Origin: Streptomyces longwoodensis
Lineage (GTDB): Bacteria; Actinomycetota; Actinomycetes; Streptomycetales; Streptomycetaceae
DNA: 64,000 nt
Direction: 5' to 3'
NCBI RefSeq assembly: GCF_001514125.1
Contig: NZ_KQ948561.1
Coordinates: 186,001 to 250,000 of the forward strand
Position 1 is the stretch's first letter, and each line of letters opens with the position of its first letter. Positions 33,236 through 41,741 of the stretch are shown in pieces. Position numbers and translations under genes: made by a program. The notes beneath the pieces were generated by a model, which worked only from the letters and a program-made list of their open reading frames with translations, had not been told where the DNA came from and did not search any database.

Positions 33236-35131
33236 TCAGGGCGTGCCCGACGTGCCCCCGTCCTCAGGGGCAGGGGGTGCGGGTTCGGGTCCGGCTCGTG
33301 CTGCGGTGGGTTCCGGCTCGGCGTCCGTCGGGGCGTCGGGTTCCGGGGTTCGGTTCCGCAACTCGTCCCGCAGCGCGTCCCACCGCGCCCGCAGTGCCTC
33401 GTCCCGCCAGACGTCCTCCACCGGCTCGTCCGCCGGGAGCAGGTCGTAGGCCTCGGACTCCGGTGGTTTCGGCGGGGTCCGCGGGCTCGGGGGTGCGGCC
33501 GCTTCGGGGGTCACCGGGGTCGCCGTCTTCTTGCGCAGGGTCACGCCGGCCCTGGGGGCCACCACGGGTGTCTTGGGGGGCTTGGCTGAGGCGGGGGGCT
33601 TGGCGGGGGCGGGGGGCTTGGCGGACGTCGCCTTTGCGGGCTCGGTCGCCTTCGTCGCCGCCGCCTTCGGTGGGGCCGCCTTCGGTGGGGCCGCCTTCTG
33701 AGCTGCCGCCTTCTGCGCCGTCGTCCTGGGAGCCTCCGCCGTCCGGGAAGCCGTGGCCCTGGCCTGTGCCAGGGAGAGGGCCCGGGAGGCCTCCTCGGCG
33801 GCCTTGGCCGCGGCCCTGGTCACGGCCTTGGTGGCCGCCGCCGTCCGCCACCGCGTGACCCACCCGCCGCACACCCGGACCACCACCGCCACCGGCACCG
33901 CCACCCCCACGCCCCAGGCCAGCGCCGCGCCCCCGACCTGCCACCACACGGGCCCGAACCGGGCCAGCACCCCCACCCCCAGCGGGCCGCCTGCCATCCC
34001 CGCCGCCACCGCCAGCGCCGTCGCGCACACCGTCGCGGCCAGCCCGGCGATCACCGCGGTCCGCCGTACCGACCACCGCATCCCGCCCCGCCCCACGAAC
34101 CACCCCATCGTCACCCCGGCCGCCAGGGGCACCACCCCGGCCGCCCAGTTCCACGGGGTCCCGGCCCCGGCGTCCGGCACGGCCGCCAGCAGCGGGAAGG
34201 GCGGCAGCATCGGCGCCGGGTCGGACACCCAGGGCCCCACCCCGTGCCCGGTGCCCAGCGCGAATCCCGGCCCGAGCGCGTACGCCGCCCCCCACACCGC
34301 CGCGTTGGGCACCAGGGTCACGCACAGCAGCAGCACCGCGCACCGCCCGGACCACCCCTCGGTCAGCTGCAGGAACGCCTCCCGCGCCAGGTCCCCGTGC
34401 CACACCGACGACGCGGCGACCAGCCCGGCCCCGCCCCCGACGCACACCGCGACCGCGGCCCCGGCCGCCCGCACCGCCACCAGGAACTTCTCCCGCTCCC
34501 GCGGGCCGAGCAATACCCGCCGGGTCCCGCCCGGCAGCAGCCGCAGCAGCCGGTCGACGGGCTCGCGGGGACGGCCGTACGCCGTCCACACGCCCGTGCC
34601 GGCCGACAGCGCGACGACCGTGGGCAGGCCGAGCACGGTCCAGGCCCAGGAGGGCCGCAGCGGTCCACCGGCCGCGTACAGGGCGGTGCCGGCACCGACG
34701 GCCAGGTAGCCGAGGACGACGCCCGCCCACGCCGTACGGGCGCCCACCGGCGGGGCGACGCCGTCCTCGTCGGCGTCCACGGCGTCGCGCGCCGCGCGGT
34801 GGACCAGCCACACGGGCAGCACGGAGAGCAGCAGCGGGGTGACGCCGACCGGGGCGGGGACGCCGGAGAGGGTGTCGGCGCGGACCAGTTCGACGCCGTG
34901 GGCGAGGAGCCACAGCGCGGCGGCGACGTGCAGCGCGCCGCCCGGCCCGCTGTCGGGGTAGGGCGAGCTGATCCACAGCACCATCACCAGCACGGTGAGC
35001 GCGCCGAGCCCCAGTCCGGCCGCGACCGCCCCGCCCACCAGACCGGCGGCCAGGCCGGGCGAACGGTCGCGCACCCGGGTGAGCAGCTGCGAGTTGGACG
35101 GTCGGCGCGGGGAGGGCCGGCGGGCGGTCAT
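33236..35131 (-). CDS. perM: DUF6350 / PerM-like cell-division membrane protein
   Basis: 631 residues. Residues 20-430 contain about eleven or twelve membrane helices (GLVGGAVAAGLGLGALTVLV, LLLSVLPVWLVHRAAR, AAGVVPLAAGVTMGWFVG). The C-terminal 200 residues are cytoplasmic-looking: a helical stretch (AAKAAEEASRALSLAQ), a Lys/Ala/Pro repeat tract (units of QKAAPPKAA, AKPPAPAKPP) and an acidic end. M. tuberculosis PerM (Rv0955) stabilises the divisome protein FtsB and is needed in chronic infection; its neighbours are purN and purH as here. ATG 35131 is taken as start; 35149 is an alternative. It converges with the preceding membrane-protein gene (18 bp between stops). Confidence 0.8.
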   Translation of the reverse strand: MTARRPSPRRPSNSQLLTRVRDRSPGLAAGLVGGAVAAGLGLGALTVLVMVLWISSPYPDSGPGGALHVAAALWLLAHGVELVRADTLSGVPAPVGVTPLLLSVLPVWLVHRAARDAVDADEDGVAPPVGARTAWAGVVLGYLAVGAGTALYAAGGPLRPSWAWTVLGLPTVVALSAGTGVWTAYGRPREPVDRLLRLLPGGTRRVLLGPREREKFLVAVRAAGAAVAVCVGGGAGLVAASSVWHGDLAREAFLQLTEGWSGRCAVLLLCVTLVPNAAVWGAAYALGPGFALGTGHGVGPWVSDPAPMLPPFPLLAAVPDAGAGTPWNWAAGVVPLAAGVTMGWFVGRGGMRWSVRRTAVIAGLAATVCATALAVAAGMAGGPLGVGVLARFGPVWWQVGGAALAWGVGVAVPVAVVVRVCGGWVTRWRTAAATKAVTRAAAKAAEEASRALSLAQARATASRTAEAPRTTAQKAAAQKAAPPKAAPPKAAATKATEPAKATSAKPPAPAKPPASAKPPKTPVVAPRAGVTLRKKTATPVTPEAAAPPSPRTPPKPPESEAYDLLPADEPVEDVWRDEALRARWDALRDELRNRTPEPDAPTDAEPEPTAARAGPEPAPPAPEDGGTSGTP

Positions 35132-35245
35132 CGGGATCACGCCCGTCATGCTCCCAACGACACGCGCTTTTCCCACGTACCCGGCGAAGCCCCGTTGTGT
35201 CGCTCAATATATGTTTATGTACTTTTTCGTACGAAAGGGTGTCCG

Positions 35246-36109
35246 GTGACCCAGAGTTCCGCCACCCCGCTCCCCGCCCCCGAGGAGCGCCGAGGCCCGG
35301 ACGAGGCGGCCTCCCTGACGCCCGCTCAGGCCTTCGACGCGCTCTACGCGTTCTGCGCCCCCGCCCTCGTACGGCAGACCTTCCTGCTCACCGGCCGCCG
35401 GGAACTCGCCCGCGAGTCCGTCGAGCGGGCCTTCCAGTGCGCCTGGGACCGCTGGCCCGAGGTGGCCCGCGACCCCGATCCGCCGGGCTGGGTGCGGGCC
35501 GCGGCCCACGAGTACGCCCTCTCCCCCTGGCACCGGCTGCGCCCCCGCCACCGGCACCCCGAACCCCCGCCCGCCGCACCGCCCGACCGCGCGCTGCTCG
35601 AGGCGTTCCTGTCGCTGCCCCCGACGTACCGCCGCACCGTGCTCCTCTACGACGGCGTCGGGCTTGACCTGCCGGAGACGGCGGCGGAGACCGAGGCGAG
35701 CACCCCGGCGGCGGCGCACCGCCTGCTGCACGGGCGCGCGGAGATCGCCGCGCTGCTGCCCGACCTCGCCGACCCGGCCGTACTGCACCGGCGGCTGACG
35801 GAAGTGGCCTCGGCGGAGCGGCTGCGGTCCGCGAAGCCGCCGGCCGTGCGCCTGGGCAGTGAGCGCCGCGCCCGGTTCTGGACCCGCGCGGCGGTCGCCT
35901 TCACGCTCGCCGTCATCGGCGCGACGGCGCTGACCCTGCACACGGCTCCCACGAAGTACGAGGCCCCGGTCCCGGCCGGGGAGTCGGTACAGGGGGTCCC
36001 GCCGAAGCCGGCCCCGGGCACGCTCTCGGACACGGAGCTGGAGCTGCGCGCGAAGCTGCGCGCGCACACGGCGCACGGGCCGGAGAGGCTGCTGCCGGAG
36101 ACGCGGTGA
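35246..36109 (+). CDS. sigma-70 (ECF/SigE-like) family protein with C-terminal membrane helix
   Basis: 287 residues. Residues 30-95 resemble sigma region 2 (ALVRQTFLLTGRRELARESV, ERAFQCAWDRWPEVA) and 115-165 resemble region 4 with its HTH (SLPPTYRRTVLLYDGVGLDL). A C-terminal part then has one helix (FWTRAAVAFTLAVIGATALT) and an extracytoplasmic tail of about 45 residues. The fusion of a sigma-like body to a membrane anchor suggests a membrane-held regulator, perhaps released by proteolysis; no separate anti-sigma gene is adjacent. Region 2 lacks some promoter-melting residues, so activity as a sigma factor is uncertain. GTG start with AAAGGG upstream, in an unusually AT-rich promoter region. 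Confidence 0.75.
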   Translation: MTQSSATPLPAPEERRGPDEAASLTPAQAFDALYAFCAPALVRQTFLLTGRRELARESVERAFQCAWDRWPEVARDPDPPGWVRAAAHEYALSPWHRLRPRHRHPEPPPAAPPDRALLEAFLSLPPTYRRTVLLYDGVGLDLPETAAETEASTPAAAHRLLHGRAEIAALLPDLADPAVLHRRLTEVASAERLRSAKPPAVRLGSERRARFWTRAAVAFTLAVIGATALTLHTAPTKYEAPVPAGESVQGVPPKPAPGTLSDTELELRAKLRAHTAHGPERLLPETR

Positions 36110-36161
36110 AGCCGTCTTACGGACGGGCGGACGGGCGTCGGCATCGGCGCCCGGACACGCG

Positions 36162-36196
36162 GAAGGGTCCGCGTCCCGGGGGGACGCGGACCCTTC
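36162..36196. terminator. perfect 15-bp bidirectional terminator
   Basis: GAAGGGTCCGCGTCC (36162-36176) pairs perfectly with 36182-36196 around a 5-nt loop, between the convergent sigma-like gene and sucD. Confidence 0.85.
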
Positions 36197-36232
36197 CTGC
36201 TGCCGGTGACCGGCCTTCCGTCACGGGTGACG

Positions 36233-37117
36233 TCAGGCGCTCAGGATCTCCCGGGCCAGCTTCGCCGTCTCGGTCGGCGTCTTGCCGACCTTGACGCCGG
36301 CGGCCTCGAGGGCCTCCTTCTTGGCCTGGGCGGTGCCGGAGGAACCGGAGACGATGGCGCCGGCGTGGCCCATGGTCTTGCCCTCGGGCGCGGTGAAGCC
36401 CGCGACGTAGCCGACGACCGGCTTGGTCACGTTCTCCTTGATGAAGGCCGCGGCCCGCTCCTCGGCGTCGCCGCCGATCTCACCGATCATCACGATCAGG
36501 TCGGTGTCGGGGTCGTCCTGGAAGGCGGCCAGGGCGTCGATGTGCGTGGTGCCGATGATCGGGTCGCCACCGATGCCGACGGCGGTGGAGAAGCCGATGT
36601 CCCGGAGCTCGTACATCATCTGGTACGTCAGCGTGCCGGACTTCGACACCAGGCCGATGCGGCCCGGCTTGGTGATGTCGCCCGGGATGATGCCGACGTT
36701 CGACTGGCCCGGGGTGATGATGCCGGGGCAGTTCGGGCCGATGATCCGGGTCTTGTTGCCCTTCTTGCCGGCGTACGACCAGAAGGCGGCCGTGTCGTGC
36801 ACGGCGATGCCCTCGGTGATCACGACGGCCAGCGGGATCTCGGCGTCGATGGCCTCGACGACCGCGTCCTTGGTGAACTTCTCCGGCACGAAGATGACGG
36901 AGACGTCGGCGCCGGTCTTCTCGATGGCCTCCTTGACGGTCCCGAACACGGGTACCTCGGTGCCGTCGAAGTCCACGGTCTGACCCGCCTTGCGCGGGTT
37001 GACGCCGCCCACGACGTTCGTGCCGTCACCGAGCATGAGCTTGGTGTGCTTCATGCCGGTGGCGCCGGTCATGCCCTGGACGATGACCTTGCTGTCCTTG
37101 TTGAGCCAGATAGCCAT
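36233..37117 (-). CDS. sucD: succinyl-CoA synthetase alpha subunit
   Basis: 294 residues. CoA-binding Rossmann domain with VIVQGMTGATGMKHTKLMLG and the active-site His in MGHAGAIVSGSSGTAQAKKE; CPGIITPGQSNVGIIPG is diagnostic. With SucC it makes ATP or GTP from succinyl-CoA in the TCA cycle. It follows sucC by 26 nt in one operon. Next in the conserved order would be the PerM-purN-purH genes, here separated by the sigma-like gene. Confidence 0.97.
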   Translation of the reverse strand: MAIWLNKDSKVIVQGMTGATGMKHTKLMLGDGTNVVGGVNPRKAGQTVDFDGTEVPVFGTVKEAIEKTGADVSVIFVPEKFTKDAVVEAIDAEIPLAVVITEGIAVHDTAAFWSYAGKKGNKTRIIGPNCPGIITPGQSNVGIIPGDITKPGRIGLVSKSGTLTYQMMYELRDIGFSTAVGIGGDPIIGTTHIDALAAFQDDPDTDLIVMIGEIGGDAEERAAAFIKENVTKPVVGYVAGFTAPEGKTMGHAGAIVSGSSGTAQAKKEALEAAGVKVGKTPTETAKLAREILSA

Positions 37118-37143
37118 GGTGGTGTGAGTCCTCGTCCTCGTGC

Positions 37144-38322
37144 TTACTTGGCGGCGGCCAGCTCGGCGGCCTTGTCGGCCGCGCCGTCCATGGTGTCGAC
37201 GCGCTGCACCAGCGGGTGGTTCGCGTCCGTGAGGATCTTCCGGCCCAGCTCGGCGTTGTTGCCGTCGAGGCGGACGACGAGCGGCTTCTCGACCTTCTCG
37301 CCGCGGTCCTCCAGGAGCTTCAGGGCCTGCACGATGCCGTTGGCGACCTCGTCGCAGGCGGTGATGCCACCGAAGACGTTCACGAAGACGGACTTCACGT
37401 CCGGGTCGCCCAGGATGATCTCCAGGCCGTTCGCCATCACCTGGGCGGAGGCGCCGCCGCCGATGTCCAGGAAGTTGGCGGGCTTGACGCCGCCGTGCTT
37501 CTCACCGGCGTACGCGACGACGTCCAGGGTGCTCATCACGAGACCGGCGCCGTTGCCGATGATGCCGACCTCGCCCTCGAGCTTGACGTAGTTGAGGTTC
37601 TTCTCCTTGGCGGCGGCCTCGAGCGGGTTGGCCGCGGCCTTGTCGTGGAGCTCCTCGTACTCGGGGTGACGGAACTCGGCGTTGTCGTCGAGCGACACCT
37701 TGCCGTCCAGGGCGATGACGTCGCCGGAGGCGACCTTCGCCAGCGGGTTGACCTCGACGAGGAGGGCGTCCGACTTGATGAAGGTGTCCCACAGCTTGAC
37801 GAGGACGTTCGCGACCTTGTCCGCGACCTCGGCCGGGAACTTGGCGGCCGCGACGATCTCGCGGGCCTTGGCCTCGTCCACACCGTCGATCGGGTCGATC
37901 GGCGTCTTGGCGACGGCGTCCGGACGGGTGGCCGCCACCTCCTCGATCTCCATGCCGCCCTCGACGGAGGCGATGGAGAGGAAGGTGCGGTTCGCACGGT
38001 CGAGGAGGAAGGAGACGTAGTACTCCTCGACGATCTCCGGAGCGGTCTCGGCGATCATCACCTTGTGGACCGTGTGGCCCTTGATGTCCATGCCGAGGAT
38101 GTCCGTCGCGCGGGCGACGGCCTCGTCCGGGGAGGCGGCCAGCTTGACGCCACCGGCCTTGCCGCGACCACCGACCTTCACCTGCGCCTTGACGACGGAC
38201 TTGCCGCCCAGACGCTCGGTGATCTCGCGCGCCGCCTCAGGCGTGTCGATGACTTCACCGGCCAGCACCGGTACATCGTGCTTGGCGAAGAGGTCCCTCG
38301 CCTGGTACTCGAACAGGTCCAC
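37144..38322 (-). CDS. sucC: succinyl-CoA synthetase beta subunit (ADP-forming type)
   Basis: 392 residues. ATP-grasp domain from the start (MDLFEYQARDLFAKHDVPVL, VKAQVKVGGRGKAGGVKLA) and the C-terminal ligase half with GNGAGLVMSTLDVVAYAG, NFLDIGGGASAQ and VFGGITACDEVANGI. The GTG start (38322) is preceded by GGGACGGAAG. It is the promoter-proximal gene of sucCD. Confidence 0.97.
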   Translation of the reverse strand: MDLFEYQARDLFAKHDVPVLAGEVIDTPEAAREITERLGGKSVVKAQVKVGGRGKAGGVKLAASPDEAVARATDILGMDIKGHTVHKVMIAETAPEIVEEYYVSFLLDRANRTFLSIASVEGGMEIEEVAATRPDAVAKTPIDPIDGVDEAKAREIVAAAKFPAEVADKVANVLVKLWDTFIKSDALLVEVNPLAKVASGDVIALDGKVSLDDNAEFRHPEYEELHDKAAANPLEAAAKEKNLNYVKLEGEVGIIGNGAGLVMSTLDVVAYAGEKHGGVKPANFLDIGGGASAQVMANGLEIILGDPDVKSVFVNVFGGITACDEVANGIVQALKLLEDRGEKVEKPLVVRLDGNNAELGRKILTDANHPLVQRVDTMDGAADKAAELAAAK

Positions 38323-38828
38323 GCGCTTCCGTCCCTATCAGTGATCTCGCGGTTCGTTGGATGCGTGGGCGTGCCGCGAAGGGCAACGTGACGACGTCCG
38401 CATGTGTCACAAGGGATGCGCACACGGTGTCCGAGCGCGCGGCATGTCCGTCTCGCAGGTTATCGCTGCTTCCGGGGGCCCCCTAAATCGCGAGTCACAC
38501 CTGAGCGGTGATACCTGTCACATGATGCCGCCCTCTCTGGCACGGGGTGCCGGAGGTGAGGTGGCGAGGCAAGGTGGCGAGGCGTGGGGCGGGGGTCGGT
38601 GCACGGCGCGGAGTCGACTCGGGTCCCACCGGGCTGGGGGTCGGCCCGGTGGGACCCGGGGCAGCCCCGGAGGGCTGCGGTCGGCGGGTCGTCGTCCTCA
38701 CCCCATGAGGGCGACCCGCCTCCTCCCCGGCCCACCGCCCGAACGGGTCCGACGGCTTTCGGCCGTCCGGGCGGCGGGTCCGGGGGAGCCGGGGGGTGTG
38801 GAGGGCTGTGACAGAGGGGTGGTGGGGG
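38323..38828. other. 506-bp region without a convincing gene
   Basis: This region holds the sucCD promoter (near 38323-38520; exact elements unclear) and, further right, the hairpin at 38620-38658. Open frames here have no coding bias and overlap in several frames. It marks the edge between the conserved sucCD block and the accessory block. Confidence 0.6.
38620..38658 (-). terminator. perfect 15-bp GC hairpin
   Basis: CGGGTCCCACCGGGC (38620-38634) pairs perfectly with 38644-38658; loop 9 nt. It is about 170 nt downstream of the small minus-strand gene at 38829-39149 and is its likely terminator, unless an unannotated RNA lies between. Confidence 0.6.
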
Positions 38829-39149
38829 TCAGCCGTTGTACGGCGTGGTGGGCGCGGCGCCGGTGGCGTTCTCGCCGAAGAGGTGGGCGGGCTTCTCACC
38901 GAAGAGGTGGGCGGCCTCGCGCCAGCTCTGGGCCGGGGTCGTGTCGGCGAGCAGGGCGGCCGCCCGCTCCTGGAGGGCCACGGCGTGGGCCCGGGCCGTG
39001 GCGCGGGCCTTCTCCGTGGCCCGCGCGGCCCGCGCCGCACGGGCGCCCTGGATGGCCTCGGCGGCCCGCACCCTGGGGGCCCGCACGGCAGGGGTCGGGC
39101 CGGTGACCCCGGCGGTCGTCACGAGGGAACGGCGGGTGTTCGTGGTCAT
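38829..39149 (-). CDS. hypothetical small protein with repeated HLFGE motif
   Basis: 106 residues, ATG 39149. The middle is an Ala/Arg-rich helix (ARAARAARATEKARATARAH). Near the C-terminus the octamer-like unit AHLFGEKP is followed at once by AHLFGENA. Codon use follows local high GC, and I recognise no domain. There is no signal peptide. It is adjacent to the next hypothetical but separated by 108 nt with no overlap. Coding status is likely but not certain. Confidence 0.55.
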   Translation of the reverse strand: MTTNTRRSLVTTAGVTGPTPAVRAPRVRAAEAIQGARAARAARATEKARATARAHAVALQERAAALLADTTPAQSWREAAHLFGEKPAHLFGENATGAAPTTPYNG

Positions 39150-39257
39150 GCGCGCGTCGCATCCTTAGGGGGTTCCGAGACATCGGAAGGCTGGGGGACA
39201 TTCCGGGCAGCGGCCCGTCCGGGCACCCGAGGGATGCGGACGGGCGGGAGGTCTTCC

Positions 39258-40307
39258 CTAAGCGGGGAAAACGGGAATGTCCCGGTACCGGTCCCGGGTC
39301 CCGGTCGCCTCCGCGCCCACGGCACCGCCGGCCACGAGCCGCGGCAACACGGGGTGGTGCGGGGTCACGGCGTGCGCGTCACCGTGCCGCGGCGCGCCGC
39401 TGTCCATCGCGGGCGCGTTGCCCAGTACGCCGTCGGAGGGGCCGCCGCCCGGGGCGTGCTGCGCGGGGGCCCGGGGGCTCGGCCGCACGCCGCCGTGGTG
39501 GGCGACACCGTGCGCCGACCTGTCGTCGGTGTTCTGACGCGGTGCGTCCCAGGGGCCGTAGGAGGTCCCCCGGGCAGGGCGAGGACCGACGGGCGTGGTC
39601 GCGGGTGCGGTCGCAGTGGCCCGCCCCTGTTCCGGCGCGTGCTCCTGCGGCGCCGACGTCACCGGGGTGACGCCCTGCTGCGGCAGCTCGTCGACCGGCG
39701 CGGGCAGGGTGGTCACCGGCGGCTCGGACCCCTCGGACCCGTCGGACCCGTCGGGCGGGCCGGGCACCTGGGGCAGCCCCGGCACGGTCGGCTCCGTCGG
39801 CAGGGACGGGAGCCAGGGGAGCGAGGGGAGCGAGGGGAGCGCGGGCAACGAGGGAAGCGAGGGCAGGGCCGGAAGCGAGGGCAACGACGACACCGGCGGC
39901 ACCTGCGCCTGCACCTGCACCTGCACCTGCCCCAGCCCCTCGGTCACCGACTGCACCACGTGCCCGACGGGCCGTACGACGCCCTCCCCCACGATCCGCA
40001 GGACCTGCCCTGCGGGAGGGGTGGCCGCAGCGGCAGCCGGGTGCGTCGGCGCGGCGGTCGTCGCGGCAGCCGGGTGCGCGGACGAGGCGGTCTCCCCGGC
40101 GGGGTCAGCCCCGCTCGGGACGGGTCCGGCGACCGCCCGCGACCCGGTGTCCTGCGTGCCCTCCGCGGCCTGCGCCTGCCCGCCGAAGAGGAGGCCCAGC
40201 GTGAACAGTCCGCCCACCAGCAGCACCAGCCGGACCGCATGCCTCCCCACCGCCGTGCGCGCGACGCGCGGAGCGGCGGCTCGGGGCGGAGCCGTGGGCC
40301 GGAGCAA
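39258..40307 (-). CDS. secreted low-complexity protein with LPSLP repeats
   Basis: 349 residues. A signal peptide (RLVLLVGGLFTLGLLFGG, cleavage after AQA) is followed by an Ala/Thr/Pro spacer, a Val/Gln stretch (GQVQVQVQAQVPP), and then a repeat tract in which LPSLPALPSLP units recur about nine times. The C-terminal half is Pro/His/Gly-rich and ends PVFPA. No catalytic domain is visible, so it may be a wall-associated or surface protein. TTG 40307 has GGAGG 10 nt upstream; GTG 40250 just before the signal peptide is the alternative start. The gene is flanked on its 5' side by three direct repeats. Confidence 0.65.
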   Translation of the reverse strand: MLRPTAPPRAAAPRVARTAVGRHAVRLVLLVGGLFTLGLLFGGQAQAAEGTQDTGSRAVAGPVPSGADPAGETASSAHPAAATTAAPTHPAAAAATPPAGQVLRIVGEGVVRPVGHVVQSVTEGLGQVQVQVQAQVPPVSSLPSLPALPSLPSLPALPSLPSLPWLPSLPTEPTVPGLPQVPGPPDGSDGSEGSEPPVTTLPAPVDELPQQGVTPVTSAPQEHAPEQGRATATAPATTPVGPRPARGTSYGPWDAPRQNTDDRSAHGVAHHGGVRPSPRAPAQHAPGGGPSDGVLGNAPAMDSGAPRHGDAHAVTPHHPVLPRLVAGGAVGAEATGTRDRYRDIPVFPA

Positions 40308-40338
40308 GACGGACGGGCCTCCGTTGCGGCGTACGGGT

Positions 40339-40405
40339 CGGTGTCCTGACGGTCGGGTTCACAGGGGACGGCCGGTGTCCTGAGAGGCGCGGGCCGGTGT
40401 CCTGA
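40339..40405. repeat. three direct repeats of CGGTGTCCTGA
   Basis: Copies at 40339-40349, 40373-40383 and 40395-40405, all within 100 nt upstream of the secreted-repeat-protein gene. Spacing is 34 and 22 nt, so about 3 and 2 helical turns. A regulatory role is possible. Confidence 0.5.
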
Positions 40406-40464
40406 GGGGCGTCGAGAGGCACCGATCCTCGCACGCCCGTCCCACGCTCGCGCAAGCCCTCCGT

Positions 40465-40476
40465 TACCGATGGGTA
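40465..40476. promoter_or_regulatory. palindrome-like TACC-GATG-GGTA
   Basis: 4-bp arms TACC/GGTA around 4 nt in the gap between the secreted-protein gene and the VWA gene, of a form typical for dimeric repressors. Weak evidence on its own. Confidence 0.25.
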
Positions 40477-40535
40477 GGCATGTCCCGTTTTGCTGGCGGA
40501 AACAGGTCGACAAGTCGTCAGCAGCCGGGCCCGTC

Positions 40536-41741
40536 TCAGGCCCCGTCGGGTATCGGCAGCGGCCGCTTCTCGATCGCCGCCGCCATCACCTCCGGGAACA
40601 GGTCGGGCGTACAGGCGAACGCCGGTGCCCCGAGCGCCGCCAGGGCCGCCGCGTGCTCCCGGTCGTAGGCCGGCGCGCCCTCGTCCGACAGCGCGAGCAG
40701 CGCCACGAACTGCACCCCCGACGCCTTCATCGCCGCCACCCGTTTCAGCATCTCCTGGCGTATGCCGCCCTCGTACAGGTCGCTGATCAGCACCACCACC
40801 GTGTCCGCGGGCCGGGTGATGCGGGCCTGGCAGTAGGCGAGCGCCCGGTTGATGTCCGTGCCGCCGCCGAGCTGGGTGCCGAACAGGACGTCCACGGGGT
40901 CGTCGAGCTGGTCCGTGAGGTCGACGACGGAGGTGTCGAACGCGACCAGCCGCGTGGTGAGCGACCGCATCGAGGCGAGCACCGCCCCGAACACCGACGC
41001 GTACACCACCGACGCCGCCATCGACCCCGACTGGTCGATGCACAGCACCACGTCCTTGCGCACCGACCGCGCCGCCCGCCCGTACCCGACGAGCCGCTCG
41101 GGCACCACCGTGCCGTGTTCGGGCAGGTAGTGCTTGAGGTTGGCGGCGATCGTACGGTTCCAGTCGATGTCGTGGTGGCGCGGTCTGCTGACGCGCGCAC
41201 TGCGGTCGAGGGCGCCGGTGAGGGTGGCGCGCGTGCGGCTCGCGAGCCGCTTCTCCAGGTCGTCGACCACCTTGCGCACCACGGTCCGTGCCGTCTCCCT
41301 GGTGGTCTCCGGCATCGCCTTGTTGAGCGAGAGCAGCGTGCCGACGAGGTGCACGTCGGCCTCCACCGCCTCCAGCATCTCCGGCTCCAGCAGCAGCGTC
41401 GACAGCCCGAGCCGGTCGATGGCGTCGCGCTGCATGACCTGGACGACGGAGGCGGGGAAGTACGTCCGCACGTCACCCAGCCAGCGCGCCACCGACGGCG
41501 CGGACGCCCCGAGGCCCGCCGCGCGGTCCCGCCCCGCCGGCCCCTTGTCGTCCCTGCCGTACAGCGCGGAGAGCGTCTGGTCCATCGCCGCGTCCTGCCC
41601 GGACAGCCCGTACCCGGTGCCGTCGGCCGTGTCTCCCCCGAGCACCAGCCGCCACCGGCGCAGCCGCTCGGAGGCCTCGCCGTCCCTCACCTCGGTCACC
41701 TCGGCGCCGTAGTCGCTCCCGTCGCCCGCCTCACCCGTCAT
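40536..41741 (-). CDS. VWA-domain protein of the MoxR/DUF5682 module
   Basis: 401 residues. The N-terminal 225 residues are helical without a recognised domain; the rest is a von Willebrand A domain with a complete metal site: D236-x-S238-x-S240 (CIDQSGSM), the conserved Thr in LGGGTDINRALAYC and Asp in VVVLISDLYEGG. VWA proteins of this type act with a MoxR AAA+ ATPase, the VWA domain holding the client or a metal-linked partner. It is the third gene of MoxR-DUF5682-VWA; its ATG overlaps the DUF5682 stop by 4 nt. The intracellular location (no signal peptide) fits a cytoplasmic complex. Confidence 0.9.
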   Translation of the reverse strand: MTGEAGDGSDYGAEVTEVRDGEASERLRRWRLVLGGDTADGTGYGLSGQDAAMDQTLSALYGRDDKGPAGRDRAAGLGASAPSVARWLGDVRTYFPASVVQVMQRDAIDRLGLSTLLLEPEMLEAVEADVHLVGTLLSLNKAMPETTRETARTVVRKVVDDLEKRLASRTRATLTGALDRSARVSRPRHHDIDWNRTIAANLKHYLPEHGTVVPERLVGYGRAARSVRKDVVLCIDQSGSMAASVVYASVFGAVLASMRSLTTRLVAFDTSVVDLTDQLDDPVDVLFGTQLGGGTDINRALAYCQARITRPADTVVVLISDLYEGGIRQEMLKRVAAMKASGVQFVALLALSDEGAPAYDREHAAALAALGAPAFACTPDLFPEVMAAAIEKRPLPIPDGA

